Positions 1-8,996 of a DNA stretch of 64,000 nt are shown one piece after another. Source of the stretch: UBA1369 sp964571725 (lineage in GTDB: Bacteria; Patescibacteriota; Gracilibacteria; UBA1369); assembly GCA_964571725.1 (NCBI GenBank), contig CAZNDB010000004.1:29441-93440 (forward strand). Direction: 5' to 3'. The notes beneath the pieces were generated by a model. It was not told the origin of the DNA, did no database searches, and was given only the letters and a program-made list of their open reading frames with translations. The translations under genes and the position numbers were made by a program. The first letter of the stretch is position 1. Each line of letters begins with the position of its first letter.

Positions 1-3000
1 TGATTTGGGCGGCTTTTTCAGGTCCGTATTGCAGTTCCAGTCTGGAGTCAAACAATTGCAGGTATCCGTTCAGGGTACCCATCATCTTGGCTTCATCAAT
101 GTTCGAATTGAGATTGCCGTCAACGGTGCATTGTTTGAGGAATTGAGTGTGGGCAAAAGTATAGTCAAGCCGGTTATAGATGCGGTCCTTGTTTAAATTT
201 GCTCCTAACCCTCCCCCGACATCCTCATAAGTTCTGGCGGATTTTTGCAGTGGAAATACGTATTCTGCCAAACGATGAAGTTTTTTCTGAGGATTGAGTA
301 CCTCGTTGACTTCAGGAGCTGACAGATTTGATTTGTTGGCAATAATGGTTTCCAGAACGCTTTTGTTCCCGGCCATTCCTGCCATGTAATTTTTAAACTG
401 ATCCGGAACTTTGTCTATTACATAGGCTTCTTTGCCGTTAATTCCTCCTTTAACTTTGCTGATATTACCCTGGCTGATTAATTGGCCTAGCGGATAGGTT
501 TGCAGGATGGCTTTAAATACTGCCAGTTTGTTGAAAGCGACTGTCCCAGCGAACTGGGAACCGAATATGTCGTTATTTATCTGTAATCCAACTCCTTTAT
601 CCAGAGTGGTAAGCGAGGCGACGTTGTAAATCTGTTCTCCCTGATAGTTGTTCAATACATCGTCGGCACTGTAGAAATTGGTAAATGAATAGGCAGCTTC
701 TTTCAGGTTGGCGTTTCTCAGAAGCTGACTGGCCGAAGAAGTCTCACTGGTTTCTGTAACATGTTCGCGTCCTCCCTCAAACGCCGTGACAAATTTATTG
801 CAGGCTCTCATTACCGCGCGGTATCTTTCGGCCACTTCCGGTTCAACTCCCGGTTTGGGATTGCCCAGCTGGTCAAAGAGATTGTGGTAGTGGTCGAGGA
901 ACTCTGAGCTGCCATTAATAGTAACCAATGGTTCATCTTCAGTTGCAGACGGCTGCAGTGGAAGTCCTTTTAGAACGTACTCCAAAACATCTTCGGTATA
1001 TAATAGTCTGTCCAAGCCGGTTGTGATGGCTTTCTGAACCCGTTGAGCAATTTCTCCGGGATAGTAGGAGGCTATTTCACGCAGTATGGGTTCTTCCCGA
1101 AACAGCTTTTTGATCTGTTTGACGTTTTCAAGGGTGGGATTGTTCCATTCTTTTATCCAGAGATCGTCGTCGTCGACAATTTCCAGAAATTTTTCGTTGT
1201 CCATTTCGCCGCTGCGGTTTTGTTCAAAATTGAGACGGCCCAGATCACCGGTACTCTTTTCGTTGTATTTGAGACTCTGGGTTTGCAGCAGAAAACGGTT
1301 ACCGCCGATAATAACGTCTCTCATGCGGTTTAACCATTCCGGATCGATCTTGGGATTTTTTGGTGTTCCGTCCGGATTGAAATTTTCCTTATAACTTTCC
1401 ATGAAACGGCTATAAGTCATACGCGGACTGAGGGCTTCACGGACTTCATCCTGGACCCCGGCGCGTTCGGTCTCGTCTTCGCTGGTTAAAGTTCCTACCT
1501 TAAAACGCAGGCCGTTTTCAAAAGGACTTTCGTTGGGCAGTAATGTTTCGGTGCCAAAATGATAGAATTTGACTGTTTCTTCTCCGGCTACTGCTCCGCC
1601 TTCATTTATTTTTACCGTATAAGCCTTGTTATCAAAAACGATATTTAAAAGTACTGAATTTTCTTTACTTCTTACGACTGTTGCTGTTTCCAGTGTACTG
1701 CGGCCTAAACAGTTCAGCAGTCCAAAGGCTTTTTTCAACTGATCCAGGTTCTGTTGGTCTGTGCTCATCTGTTTGTACCAGTTCAGAAAATTCCCCTGTT
1801 TCTGCATGATGTCAGTAACTTTTTTATCACCGGCTTTGTCCTGTGAAAAAGACGGAAATCTGGCGTCGAGGACGTCATCCAGAAGATCGGAAAAGTAAAT
1901 CCGGTCATTTCTGGAGTTGCTGATGGCGTTACGTAAGCGATCTCTAATCGAATCGGGATTTATACCGGCAAAAATAGGTTCTCTGGCAATGATGTTTTTT
2001 AATTCATTTAATCCCTGGATGCTGTTGCTGTCCCAGGCTTTTTTCCATTTGTCGGCATTATCGACCATTTCGAGCAGTTTTTTATCTGTAATGGTAAAGG
2101 CTACGTCTTCACTGATATTCTTGGGCAGCATGAATGTTTTTCTTTCGGCATCCAGGCTGGCGGAAAGTTGTCTGCTATACTCGGTTTTTTTGGTACCTTC
2201 ATCTTTTCTTTTTCCGGCTTCGTCCAATCTGCCCAGCACCTGTGGATCAACCAGCAGCATAATACGGTCTTTTTGGATCGCTTTGTTTTCTACGAGAAAT
2301 TTCTGATATTCTTCAAATGTATAAAGTTTTTGTTCAACCAGTTTACGTAATTTCTGTAAATTGGAATTGCTGGCATCCATTACCTTGTTATCATCTTTTT
2401 TCTCTCCCAGTGCTATTCTGATGTAGTCTTCGGCGCTCAGGCCTTCTCTGTCCAATAGATTTCCGCCCCTGTTTAATTCTCTGACACCGCCTTCCTGTCT
2501 GGCAGTATATTTAAATTCGCCCAAAGTGGGATATTTCCCCCAGGCGGATTCAGGCTGGTCGAGAATGGCAGGAGTGGTGGGTTCACCGGCTCTGACCAGT
2601 TCAACCCTGTAACCGTCAAAAATTTTAACGATTTCTTTTTTCCCGTCGGTGTATCTGGCTTTTTGGCCGTCTTCAATGAATTCGGCAGTTCTGGTTTTTT
2701 TGCTGCCTGCTGGTGTTACATTTATTTTTGTGCCGTTTCTGGCATTCAGAACAAGGTCTTTGACGGTGATTTCACGGGTTTCTTTCCAGTTTTTCAGATT
2801 AACCATCCCTGAATCGGGATCATAGTATTTGGTGCGTGGAGTGTCTGTTCTGAAGCGGCTGAGATCCGGAGTAATCGGAACTACACTAAATTTTGGGGCA
2901 ACCTCCACTGATCCTTTCAGAAAATGAATTTTTCCACCTTCAACTTTAACTTTGTCGCATCCGTATTTTTCTTTCAATTCTGTCCAAAAGGCATCGATAT

Positions 3001-3295
3001 CTTTGTCATATCCCGCCTTGGTCAGACTTTCTTTGATTGCCTCTTCGAAGTTTCTGCCCAATACTTTGTTCTGTTTAGCCAGGTCCTGTAGTGTTTCCTG
3101 TCTTTTATCTTTGAAGGGTGTTTCAAATTTGTAGAGATTCAAATCAACTATAGGAGCGGCTTCGGCCGGTTTTTGGGTTTCCGGTTGTTCCGAAGGCCCC
3201 TGTACTTCCCACACCAGTCTTTTGGGGCCAATGCCCTGATCTGATTTGTTCAGACTGTGGAAGTGCAGGTTCTTGTTTTGATCGAATGCTTTCAT
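1..3295 (-). CDS. Giant protein of unknown function (C-terminus outside window)
   Basis: I do not recognise this protein. The frame is open from the ATG at 3295 to the window edge without a stop, giving at least 1098 residues. It has no signal peptide or membrane segment and is rich in charged residues and Asn/Gln, so it looks cytosolic. Residues about 80-160 resemble the middle of the neighbouring 156-residue protein (EEAIKESL, AFW, a Cys, then a GGKIHF strand). Residues about 406-485 and 702-780 are an internal repeat: KLLEMVDNADKWKKAW against KFLEIVDDDDLWIKEW, both followed by an REPI/EEPI motif. A third, weaker copy may lie near residue 990. No ribosome binding site is obvious. It lies 92 bases downstream of the small related gene and is probably co-transcribed with it. 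Confidence 0.85.
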   Translation of the reverse strand, partial: MKAFDQNKNLHFHSLNKSDQGIGPKRLVWEVQGPSEQPETQKPAEAAPIVDLNLYKFETPFKDKRQETLQDLAKQNKVLGRNFEEAIKESLTKAGYDKDIDAFWTELKEKYGCDKVKVEGGKIHFLKGSVEVAPKFSVVPITPDLSRFRTDTPRTKYYDPDSGMVNLKNWKETREITVKDLVLNARNGTKINVTPAGSKKTRTAEFIEDGQKARYTDGKKEIVKIFDGYRVELVRAGEPTTPAILDQPESAWGKYPTLGEFKYTARQEGGVRELNRGGNLLDREGLSAEDYIRIALGEKKDDNKVMDASNSNLQKLRKLVEQKLYTFEEYQKFLVENKAIQKDRIMLLVDPQVLGRLDEAGKRKDEGTKKTEYSRQLSASLDAERKTFMLPKNISEDVAFTITDKKLLEMVDNADKWKKAWDSNSIQGLNELKNIIAREPIFAGINPDSIRDRLRNAISNSRNDRIYFSDLLDDVLDARFPSFSQDKAGDKKVTDIMQKQGNFLNWYKQMSTDQQNLDQLKKAFGLLNCLGRSTLETATVVRSKENSVLLNIVFDNKAYTVKINEGGAVAGEETVKFYHFGTETLLPNESPFENGLRFKVGTLTSEDETERAGVQDEVREALSPRMTYSRFMESYKENFNPDGTPKNPKIDPEWLNRMRDVIIGGNRFLLQTQSLKYNEKSTGDLGRLNFEQNRSGEMDNEKFLEIVDDDDLWIKEWNNPTLENVKQIKKLFREEPILREIASYYPGEIAQRVQKAITTGLDRLLYTEDVLEYVLKGLPLQPSATEDEPLVTINGSSEFLDHYHNLFDQLGNPKPGVEPEVAERYRAVMRACNKFVTAFEGGREHVTETSETSSASQLLRNANLKEAAYSFTNFYSADDVLNNYQGEQIYNVASLTTLDKGVGLQINNDIFGSQFAGTVAFNKLAVFKAILQTYPLGQLISQGNISKVKGGINGKEAYVIDKVPDQFKNYMAGMAGNKSVLETIIANKSNLSAPEVNEVLNPQKKLHRLAEYVFPLQKSARTYEDVGGGLGANLNKDRIYNRLDYTFAHTQFLKQCTVDGNLNSNIDEAKMMGTLNGYLQLFDSRLELQYGPEKAAQI

Positions 3296-3387
3296 GGTCG
3301 TTGCTTTATGTTTTTTATTTGTTTTTAAGACTTGGTTAAGGCCCGTCTGGTATGCTGCCCACCGGGCGGGTGGGGGAGGTGAAGTGC

Positions 3388-3858
3388 CTAGCGGCGGTGT
3401 ATTTCCTTTAGCAGTGACTGCAATTGTTCGCGGGCGGCCAGGATGCGGGCTTCGCGTTCCAGCTGGCGTTGTTTGTAATAACTGGAATGGGCTTCGAAAA
3501 CGATCGGCTGGGTGTAGGGGGTGATGTCCAGTTTCAAATCTTTGGCTCCATAGAAGTTCAGATGTCCGTTTTCGATGGCCAGTGTTTTGCAGCCGGCTTT
3601 GGCTATGGCTTTCCAGAAATCCGCCACGCCGACTTCCGGCGAGATGGTTTCGGTCAGCGATTTGACGATGGCCTCCTGATAGGCGTTGCTGTTGAAGGCG
3701 TCGGAAGGAAAGGTCTTTCCGGCTAGTTCTTCCAGGCTTTTAATCATGCTTTTGGCATCGAATTTGGCTTTGGAATTGTATTGCTGCCAGGCGTTTTCCT
3801 GACTGACGCGGGCGGCTGTCCTTTGGACGAAGGTTTGGTTGGTGTTGGTTTTTGCCAT
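3388..3858 (-). CDS. Hypothetical protein sharing a domain with the downstream giant protein
   Basis: This is a 156-residue soluble protein of unknown function. Residues about 59-129 match residues 82-158 of the giant protein encoded just downstream: YQEAIVKSL, then DFWKAIAKAGC, then IENGHLNFY, ending in a shared YY pair. The C-terminal 30 residues are a charged helix rich in Arg, Glu and Gln. The start is the only in-frame ATG near a good promoter. Shared domain and adjacency suggest the two proteins work together or arose by partial duplication, but nothing in the sequence gives a biochemical role. Confidence 0.75.
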   Translation of the reverse strand: MAKTNTNQTFVQRTAARVSQENAWQQYNSKAKFDAKSMIKSLEELAGKTFPSDAFNSNAYQEAIVKSLTETISPEVGVADFWKAIAKAGCKTLAIENGHLNFYGAKDLKLDITPYTQPIVFEAHSSYYKQRQLEREARILAAREQLQSLLKEIHRR

Positions 3859-3885
3859 AGCTCATCTAAAAAAATATATCTCTAT

Positions 3886-3914
3886 ATTCTAGCAAAAAAT
3901 CGGCTTTTTCGCAA
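3886..3914 (-). promoter_or_regulatory. Sigma-70-type promoter for the 3388-3858 gene
   Basis: On the minus strand, TTGCGA (3909-3914) and TAGAAT (3886-3891) are separated by 17 bases. The -10 box ends 27 bases before the ATG at 3858. The divergent hpf promoter lies beyond it. Confidence 0.45.
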
Positions 3915-3953
3915 ACCTCCACCTAACTACTTTCGCCAGTCAATGCGAAGATG

Positions 3954-3982
3954 GTGACTTTGCCTCCGGCAGGTCTTATAAT
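3954..3982 (+). promoter_or_regulatory. Sigma-70-type promoter for hpf and the downstream operon
   Basis: GTGACT (3954-3959) and a perfect TATAAT (3977-3982) are 17 bases apart. The expected start site leaves a leader of under 20 bases before the hpf ATG at 4007, with no Shine-Dalgarno sequence in it. Confidence 0.5.
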
Positions 3983-4006
3983 TCCGGCAGAATTAACACG
4001 AAAAAC

Positions 4007-4312
4007 ATGCAAATAAATTTTCATCAAAAAGGTCTGCGATTATCCGATAGACAAGAGGATTATATTACTTCGAAAATTGAGATGCTGAGCAAGTTCAAGA
4101 TTATGGAGGACCCGTCGGTGGTTGTCCGCGTTGACGTGGAATATCAGGAACATCTTTCCAGTGACAAGAAAATTCTGATGGCTGTTACTGCCAGCGTGCC
4201 CCAGGAAACTTTGCGCGCCGAAACGGACGCTTTGACTGTGGAAGAGGGGATTGATCTCCTGGAAGAAAAACTGCGCTCCCAGCTGGAAAAATATAAAACT
4301 GCCCGGGAGTAA
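4007..4312 (+). CDS. hpf: Ribosome hibernation-promoting factor (HPF/RaiA family, short form)
   Basis: At 101 residues this is the short HPF/RaiA type without the C-terminal dimerisation domain of long HPF. It begins with the usual beta strand (MQINFHQKGLRLSD), followed by a helix with DYITSKIEMLSKF, the VRVDVEYQ strand and a final amphipathic helix. Family members bind the 30S decoding centre in stationary phase and block translation. The gene is the first of a plus-strand run and has its own promoter. The start is the ATG 25 bases after the -10 box. Only the C-terminal dimer domain of long HPF is missing, which is normal for the short class. Confidence 0.88.
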   Translation: MQINFHQKGLRLSDRQEDYITSKIEMLSKFKIMEDPSVVVRVDVEYQEHLSSDKKILMAVTASVPQETLRAETDALTVEEGIDLLEEKLRSQLEKYKTARE

Positions 4313-4330
4313 TAATTTGGCTTGTTTGTC

Positions 4331-5677
4331 ATGCAAATCCCTGACTGGTTAAAACCCGGAAAACTGGTTTTTATACTGCCCCTGATCTTCCCGCTATATC
4401 TGGTGAAGATTGATTTTTTCGGGGTGCCGTTTAATGTTTTGGAACTGGCCGTTTTGATATTATTTTTCTGGCAGCTACTGGTCTGGGGAATTAAGAAATT
4501 TAGTCTTGAGAAAAACTGGAAATCTGGTGCGGTATATTTCTTCAGACAAAATCGTAATTTTTTACTGCTCAGTTTACTTTTTCTGGTAATTTCGCTGGTG
4601 GCAGTGGCCATTGTGCCCGCGCAGACTATGCTGATAGACGGAAAAACCATTTATGAATCGCGGAAGGTGGCTTTGGGAATACTGAAAGGATGGATCATCA
4701 TTCCCTGGCTTTATTTTGTGCTGTTGTGGTTTGGAACGGAAAGCAAATCCCAGCTTTTCAATTCCATTTATGCCTATGTTTTTTCGGCTTTGCCCTTGGT
4801 GATTTGGGCTATTATCCAATATGCGACCGGCAGTTTTATCACCATGGACGGCCGGGCCTCCGGACCTTTCGTGAACGCCAATTATCTGGCCATGTATCTG
4901 GCTCCGGCGGTGACCGCTCTCTGGATAATGATTGTCAGGGGGATTTTGCTGGGTTTTCATCTGCCCCGGTTTGTGACCGGTATGGTTTTGGCCGTGCTCT
5001 ATTCGGTGGCGCTGCTGATGACGCAGTCCTATGGCGCGATGCTGGCTGTGATGGCCGTTCTGCTAATTTTTCTGGTTTCAACTTTTGCCATTCACCGCCG
5101 TTATGAGAAAACCGATGAAGTGTTGGTGCTTAAAAAAATCGCCTATTTTTTGGGAGTGTTTGCCCTGATTGCTTTGATGGCCGCGGTGGTGCTGTTTGCC
5201 AATACCGAGAAGTGGCGCTATTTCACGGAATTTACCCAGCGCAGTTCCAGTAGCGTGCGTTTGCAGGTCTATCAGATTGCCGGGAATTTTATAGGTAAAA
5301 GCCCTTTGCTGGGAATCGGCTTCGGACAGTTTGAGCCGAAGTATAATCTGGAAGCTCCGGTGATTCTGGGGCAGGCTCCTTATGAATGGGTGATGATTCA
5401 TCCTCATAATACTTTTATGGCGGTTTGGCTGAATCTGGGTTTGATTGGGCTCCTGATGTTTATTGGGCTGGTGTTTTATTGCCTGTACAGGGCGGTACGG
5501 AACAATTCCTATGATGACCGGTTTTTCCGGATGATCGGAGTGTCATTACTTTTGGTAATGTTGTTGCATGGAATGGTGGATACTTATCTGTTTAAAAATG
5601 ATTTAGCTTTTCTTTTCTGGCTGATAATCGCATTATGCCTATTGCCCAGGACGAGAAAAATATTAGAATCCAATTAA
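4331..5677 (+). CDS. O-antigen ligase / Wzy_C family polytopic membrane protein
   Basis: This is a membrane protein of about 448 residues with roughly ten to twelve hydrophobic segments. A large extracytoplasmic loop in the C-terminal half carries the Wzy_C features: an Arg/Ser-rich stretch followed by GKSPLLGIGFGQF and the HPHN motif before a glycine-rich membrane helix. Members join glycans carried on undecaprenyl lipid to an acceptor or polymerise them. Downstream neighbours are a Mur ligase and a WecA-like phosphotransferase, so it probably acts in surface glycan assembly. I chose the ATG at 4331 over an in-frame TTG at 4322 that lies nearer the hpf stop. Substrate cannot be told from sequence. 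Confidence 0.82.
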   Translation: MQIPDWLKPGKLVFILPLIFPLYLVKIDFFGVPFNVLELAVLILFFWQLLVWGIKKFSLEKNWKSGAVYFFRQNRNFLLLSLLFLVISLVAVAIVPAQTMLIDGKTIYESRKVALGILKGWIIIPWLYFVLLWFGTESKSQLFNSIYAYVFSALPLVIWAIIQYATGSFITMDGRASGPFVNANYLAMYLAPAVTALWIMIVRGILLGFHLPRFVTGMVLAVLYSVALLMTQSYGAMLAVMAVLLIFLVSTFAIHRRYEKTDEVLVLKKIAYFLGVFALIALMAAVVLFANTEKWRYFTEFTQRSSSSVRLQVYQIAGNFIGKSPLLGIGFGQFEPKYNLEAPVILGQAPYEWVMIHPHNTFMAVWLNLGLIGLLMFIGLVFYCLYRAVRNNSYDDRFFRMIGVSLLLVMLLHGMVDTYLFKNDLAFLFWLIIALCLLPRTRKILESN

Positions 5678-5699
5678 TTTATTCCTAACCCCTCCCACT

Positions 5700-7004
5700 T
5701 TGATCAGGTATTTAAAAAAGATGATTCCCGACAGGCATCCTTTGAGGCTTTTTTATCACAAGCTGATGGCCATGATTGCCTGTGTGGTTTATGGATTTCC
5801 ATCCAAGAACATCCAGGTGATTGGTGTTACCGGCACCAAAGGTAAGACCACCACGGTCAACCTGATTGCCTCGATTTTGGAGGAAGCGGGTTACAGGGTC
5901 GGGATTACTTCCACCACCAATTTTCAGGTGGCCGAGAGACGCTGGTTCAATGAAAGCAAAATGACCACGCTGAGTCCTTTTTTTATACAGAAAATGTTGC
6001 GCGAAATGGTAACTGACAGATGCCAGTTTGCCGTGATCGAGGTTTCTTCACATTCCATGATTCAGAATCGTGTCTGGGGAGTTAATTTTGATACCGCCGT
6101 ATTGACCAATATCGGGGAGGACCATCTGGATTACCACGGGGGATTCAAGGAGTATTTGAGGGCTAAGGGACTGCTTTTTTCACGCATCAATAAGTTGGCC
6201 AGGAAACCAAAGATTCCCAAGGTTTCGGTAATAAATCTGGATGATGAAAATGCCTCTTATTTTGATCAGTTTCTGGCCGACCGGAAATATACCTATGGCC
6301 TGAAAACGGGGAACTGTTATGCCACTGATCTCAGTTTCAGTCAGACCGGTGTCGAATTTGTATTACATATGCCCAACAATCAGATTAATGTGGCACTTAA
6401 AATGCCCGGACAATTCAGCGTTTATAACGCTTTGGCCGCCGCGACGGTTGCCCTGTCCTGCGGTATTTCAGCCACGGTTATCAAATCCGCTCTGGGTAAG
6501 GCCACTACTATCGCCGGACGTTTTGAACAGATCGATTGCGGTCAGGAATTTGCTGTAATCGTGGATTATGCTCATACTGCCGATAGTTTGGGGCGGTTAT
6601 TGGAGCTTTATAAAGACCGTACTCCGGGAAAACTTTATGCCGTATTTGGTGCTACCGGTGGAGGCAGAGATAAAGGTAAAAGATCAAAAATGGGTGAAAT
6701 GGCCGATCAATACGCGGATACAATTATTCTTACCGACGATGATCCCTATGAGGAAAGCCGCATTGGAATAATTGAAGACATAGCTGCCGGGATCAAACGA
6801 CAGGAAGGTCAGGGACTCTGGAAGATACCGACCAGACAGGAAGCAATCAAATATGCGCTAAATATGGCTCAGAAAGGCGACACCGTGGTGATTGCAGGCA
6901 AAGGGGCGGAAACGGTGCAATGCCTGGCCTACGGTAAAATTGAGTGGGATGACAGGCGGGTGGTTCGCGAAATTCTTTCCCGGCCGGTTTCCGTGGAATT
7001 ATAA
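5700..7004 (+). CDS. murE: MurE-like Mur ligase (UDP-MurNAc-tripeptide synthetase family)
   Basis: Mur ligases add amino acids to the peptidoglycan stem using ATP. The P-loop GVTGTKGKTT sits at residues 42-51. It is followed by the MurE-like EVSSHSM, NIGEDHLDYHG, the carbamyl-lysine region AKGLLF, DYAHTADSL and an FGATGGGRDKGKRSKMG segment. The protein is short (434 residues) because only about 40 residues precede the P-loop, so most of the usual N-terminal UDP-binding domain is absent. The DNPR motif of diaminopimelate-adding enzymes is replaced by DDPYEE, and AGKGHE reads AGKGAE. The third amino acid is therefore uncertain. The start is taken as the TTG at 5700; an ATG at 5721 is an alternative. 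Confidence 0.78.
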   Translation: MIRYLKKMIPDRHPLRLFYHKLMAMIACVVYGFPSKNIQVIGVTGTKGKTTTVNLIASILEEAGYRVGITSTTNFQVAERRWFNESKMTTLSPFFIQKMLREMVTDRCQFAVIEVSSHSMIQNRVWGVNFDTAVLTNIGEDHLDYHGGFKEYLRAKGLLFSRINKLARKPKIPKVSVINLDDENASYFDQFLADRKYTYGLKTGNCYATDLSFSQTGVEFVLHMPNNQINVALKMPGQFSVYNALAAATVALSCGISATVIKSALGKATTIAGRFEQIDCGQEFAVIVDYAHTADSLGRLLELYKDRTPGKLYAVFGATGGGRDKGKRSKMGEMADQYADTIILTDDDPYEESRIGIIEDIAAGIKRQEGQGLWKIPTRQEAIKYALNMAQKGDTVVIAGKGAETVQCLAYGKIEWDDRRVVREILSRPVSVEL

Positions 7005-7026
7005 TTCCGGTCTCTAATAAATTTAT

Positions 7027-7908
7027 ATGAACGGTTTTCTGCTGATAGACAAAGAGAGCGGTCTCAATTCTTTTAAATTGGTTTTGGCTCTGCGCAGGAT
7101 TGCCAATCAGAAAAGAGTCGGTTTTGCCGGCACTCTGGATCCGCTGGCCTCCGGCCTGATGATTTTGGCGCTGGGGGAATATACCAAGCTGTTACCTTAT
7201 CTGGAAGCGAAGGATAAGGTTTATGAAGTTTTGGTGGAATTGGGCAAGACCAGTGACAGTTTTGACATAGACGGTGAGGTGATTGATCGTCAGGTTCAGG
7301 GAAATCCGGCTTTCAAACCGCCGAAGGAGGAAGAAATTTTAGAAATTTTAAAACTAAAATTTAGCGGAAAAATCGAGCAGGTTCCGCCCCGCTATTCGGC
7401 TTTAAGGATCGACGGGAAACGGGCCTATCAGATGGCCAGGGAGGGCCAGGTTTTTGAGATGAAAAGCCGGCCGGTGGAGATCTTTTCGGTGGACATTTTG
7501 GAGTATCAGTTTCCGCGATTGAAACTGCGGGTGCACTGTTCCAGCGGTACCTATATTCGCAGTCTGGCCAATGATCTGGGTGAGGAGTTGGGGTGCGGGG
7601 GGATGGTTGTGGAACTGCGCAGAACGGCCATAGGCGGGATTGGCGTGGAGGAAGCTTTGCAGTTGGATGATTTGAAGGCAGTAAGTTTAGCGGAAGTTAT
7701 GACTGCTCCGGAAAAAGTTTTTGCCGGCAGACCGAAAATAAATATTAATTATGAGGATTATCAGATTTTAGCCAGGGGAAATTTTATTGATAATCCGAAC
7801 GGGGGCGGGGAAGCGCTCGCTTTTCTGGACGGACAACTGGTGGGCGTGGTGGAAACTACCATGCAGGGAAGTAAATTGAAATTCAGGAAGAAATTGAATA
7901 TATTCTAG
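7027..7908 (+). CDS. truB: tRNA pseudouridine(55) synthase TruB
   Basis: TruB converts U55 in the T loop of tRNA to pseudouridine. The catalytic motif GTLDPLASGL places the nucleophilic Asp at residue 38. Further family blocks are YEVLVELGKTSDSFDIDGEV, the PPRYSALRIDGKRAYQMAREG segment and CSSGTYIRSLANDLGEELG. At 293 residues the length is normal, with a small C-terminal PUA-like domain. The gene begins 22 bases after murE in the same plus-strand run, so its position with envelope genes probably only reflects operon packing. Confidence 0.93.
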   Translation: MNGFLLIDKESGLNSFKLVLALRRIANQKRVGFAGTLDPLASGLMILALGEYTKLLPYLEAKDKVYEVLVELGKTSDSFDIDGEVIDRQVQGNPAFKPPKEEEILEILKLKFSGKIEQVPPRYSALRIDGKRAYQMAREGQVFEMKSRPVEIFSVDILEYQFPRLKLRVHCSSGTYIRSLANDLGEELGCGGMVVELRRTAIGGIGVEEALQLDDLKAVSLAEVMTAPEKVFAGRPKININYEDYQILARGNFIDNPNGGGEALAFLDGQLVGVVETTMQGSKLKFRKKLNIF

Positions 7909-7928
7909 TCAGTACTTTTTCCTTTCCA

Positions 7929-8966
7929 ATGACATATTTTTGGATTGCTTTAACCGGGTTTGTCTTGACACTGTTTTTGGTGAAGCTGGCTCTGCACTTT
8001 TTTCCCAAATGGGGACTGGTGGACCGGCCTCACAAATATGGCTTGAACAGGCCTCCCGTACCTTATTATGGCGGTATTATTATTGTTTTGGCTTTTATGA
8101 CCGGGTGCGGCATATTTCTCCGGCTGGATGCTAAAATACTGGCTTTTTTATCGATAGGACTGGTGGTCGCTTTGATCAGTTTTATTGATGATCTGAAAGG
8201 AATCAGTCCTTATCTGAGGCTATTGATGCAATTTCTGGCCGGTGCGGGTTTGTTTTTCAGCGGGACTTTTGTTTCGGCCTTTCCCAATCCGATCGGACCG
8301 GAAATCAGCCTGACCGGTTTTCAGCTGGGCGGGGTGGCGGTTGCTTCTCTGGTGGTAACCGTGCTGTGGGTAGTAATGATCATGAACACTCTCAACTGGG
8401 CGGACGGTTTAAACGGACTTTCCTCGGGGGTCTCCGGTATCGCTGCCTGGATAATATTTTTACTCAGCGTGAAGCCCGGATTGCATTCGGTAGACCAGAC
8501 AGCGGTGATAATTATGTCCCTTCTTTTGGGGGTGGTGCTATTGGTGTTCTGGTATTTTGAATTTTATCCGGCCCGAATTTTGATGGGGGATACCGGCAGT
8601 ATGTTTGTGGGTTTTATGATTGCCGGCCTGGCGATTTTCTCCGGAGGCAAACTGGGAACCGCTTTTCTGGTGCTGGGTTTTCCCATTTTGGATGCCATCT
8701 GGGTGATTTTGCGCAGGATGTTTGCCGGAAAATCGCCGTTTAAAGGAGATTTGCAGCATTTTCACCATCGGCTGCTCTATGCGGGGCTTTCCACCAGACA
8801 GGCTTTGACGGTCATTTATCTGGCCTCAATTTTGTTTGGAATAATGGCGCTGGTATTGGGAAGCGGACAAAAAATTTGGGCGATCATCGGGTTAATGGCC
8901 GTGATGGCGATAATTGGCTTTTCAGTCGTAATTCTGGAGGTTGAAAAGACCCGTAAAAAGGGCTAA
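7929..8966 (+). CDS. Undecaprenyl-phosphate sugar-1-phosphate transferase (WecA/TagO/MraY family)
   Basis: This polytopic enzyme (345 residues, about ten membrane segments) transfers a sugar-1-phosphate, usually GlcNAc-1-P, from its UDP form to undecaprenyl phosphate, starting a surface glycan. Family signatures are RPPVPYYGGI near residue 40, FIDDLKGI (Asp pair), NTLNWADGLNGLSSG, MGDTGSMFVGF and the C-terminal HFHHRLLYAGLS loop that places it with WecA/TagO rather than MraY. Together with the O-antigen-ligase-like protein upstream it points to a lipid-linked surface polysaccharide pathway. The exact sugar is unknown. Confidence 0.88.
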   Translation: MTYFWIALTGFVLTLFLVKLALHFFPKWGLVDRPHKYGLNRPPVPYYGGIIIVLAFMTGCGIFLRLDAKILAFLSIGLVVALISFIDDLKGISPYLRLLMQFLAGAGLFFSGTFVSAFPNPIGPEISLTGFQLGGVAVASLVVTVLWVVMIMNTLNWADGLNGLSSGVSGIAAWIIFLLSVKPGLHSVDQTAVIIMSLLLGVVLLVFWYFEFYPARILMGDTGSMFVGFMIAGLAIFSGGKLGTAFLVLGFPILDAIWVILRRMFAGKSPFKGDLQHFHHRLLYAGLSTRQALTVIYLASILFGIMALVLGSGQKIWAIIGLMAVMAIIGFSVVILEVEKTRKKG

Positions 8967-8996
8967 AAGAGAGTTGACCCATTTAAAAGAGATTTT

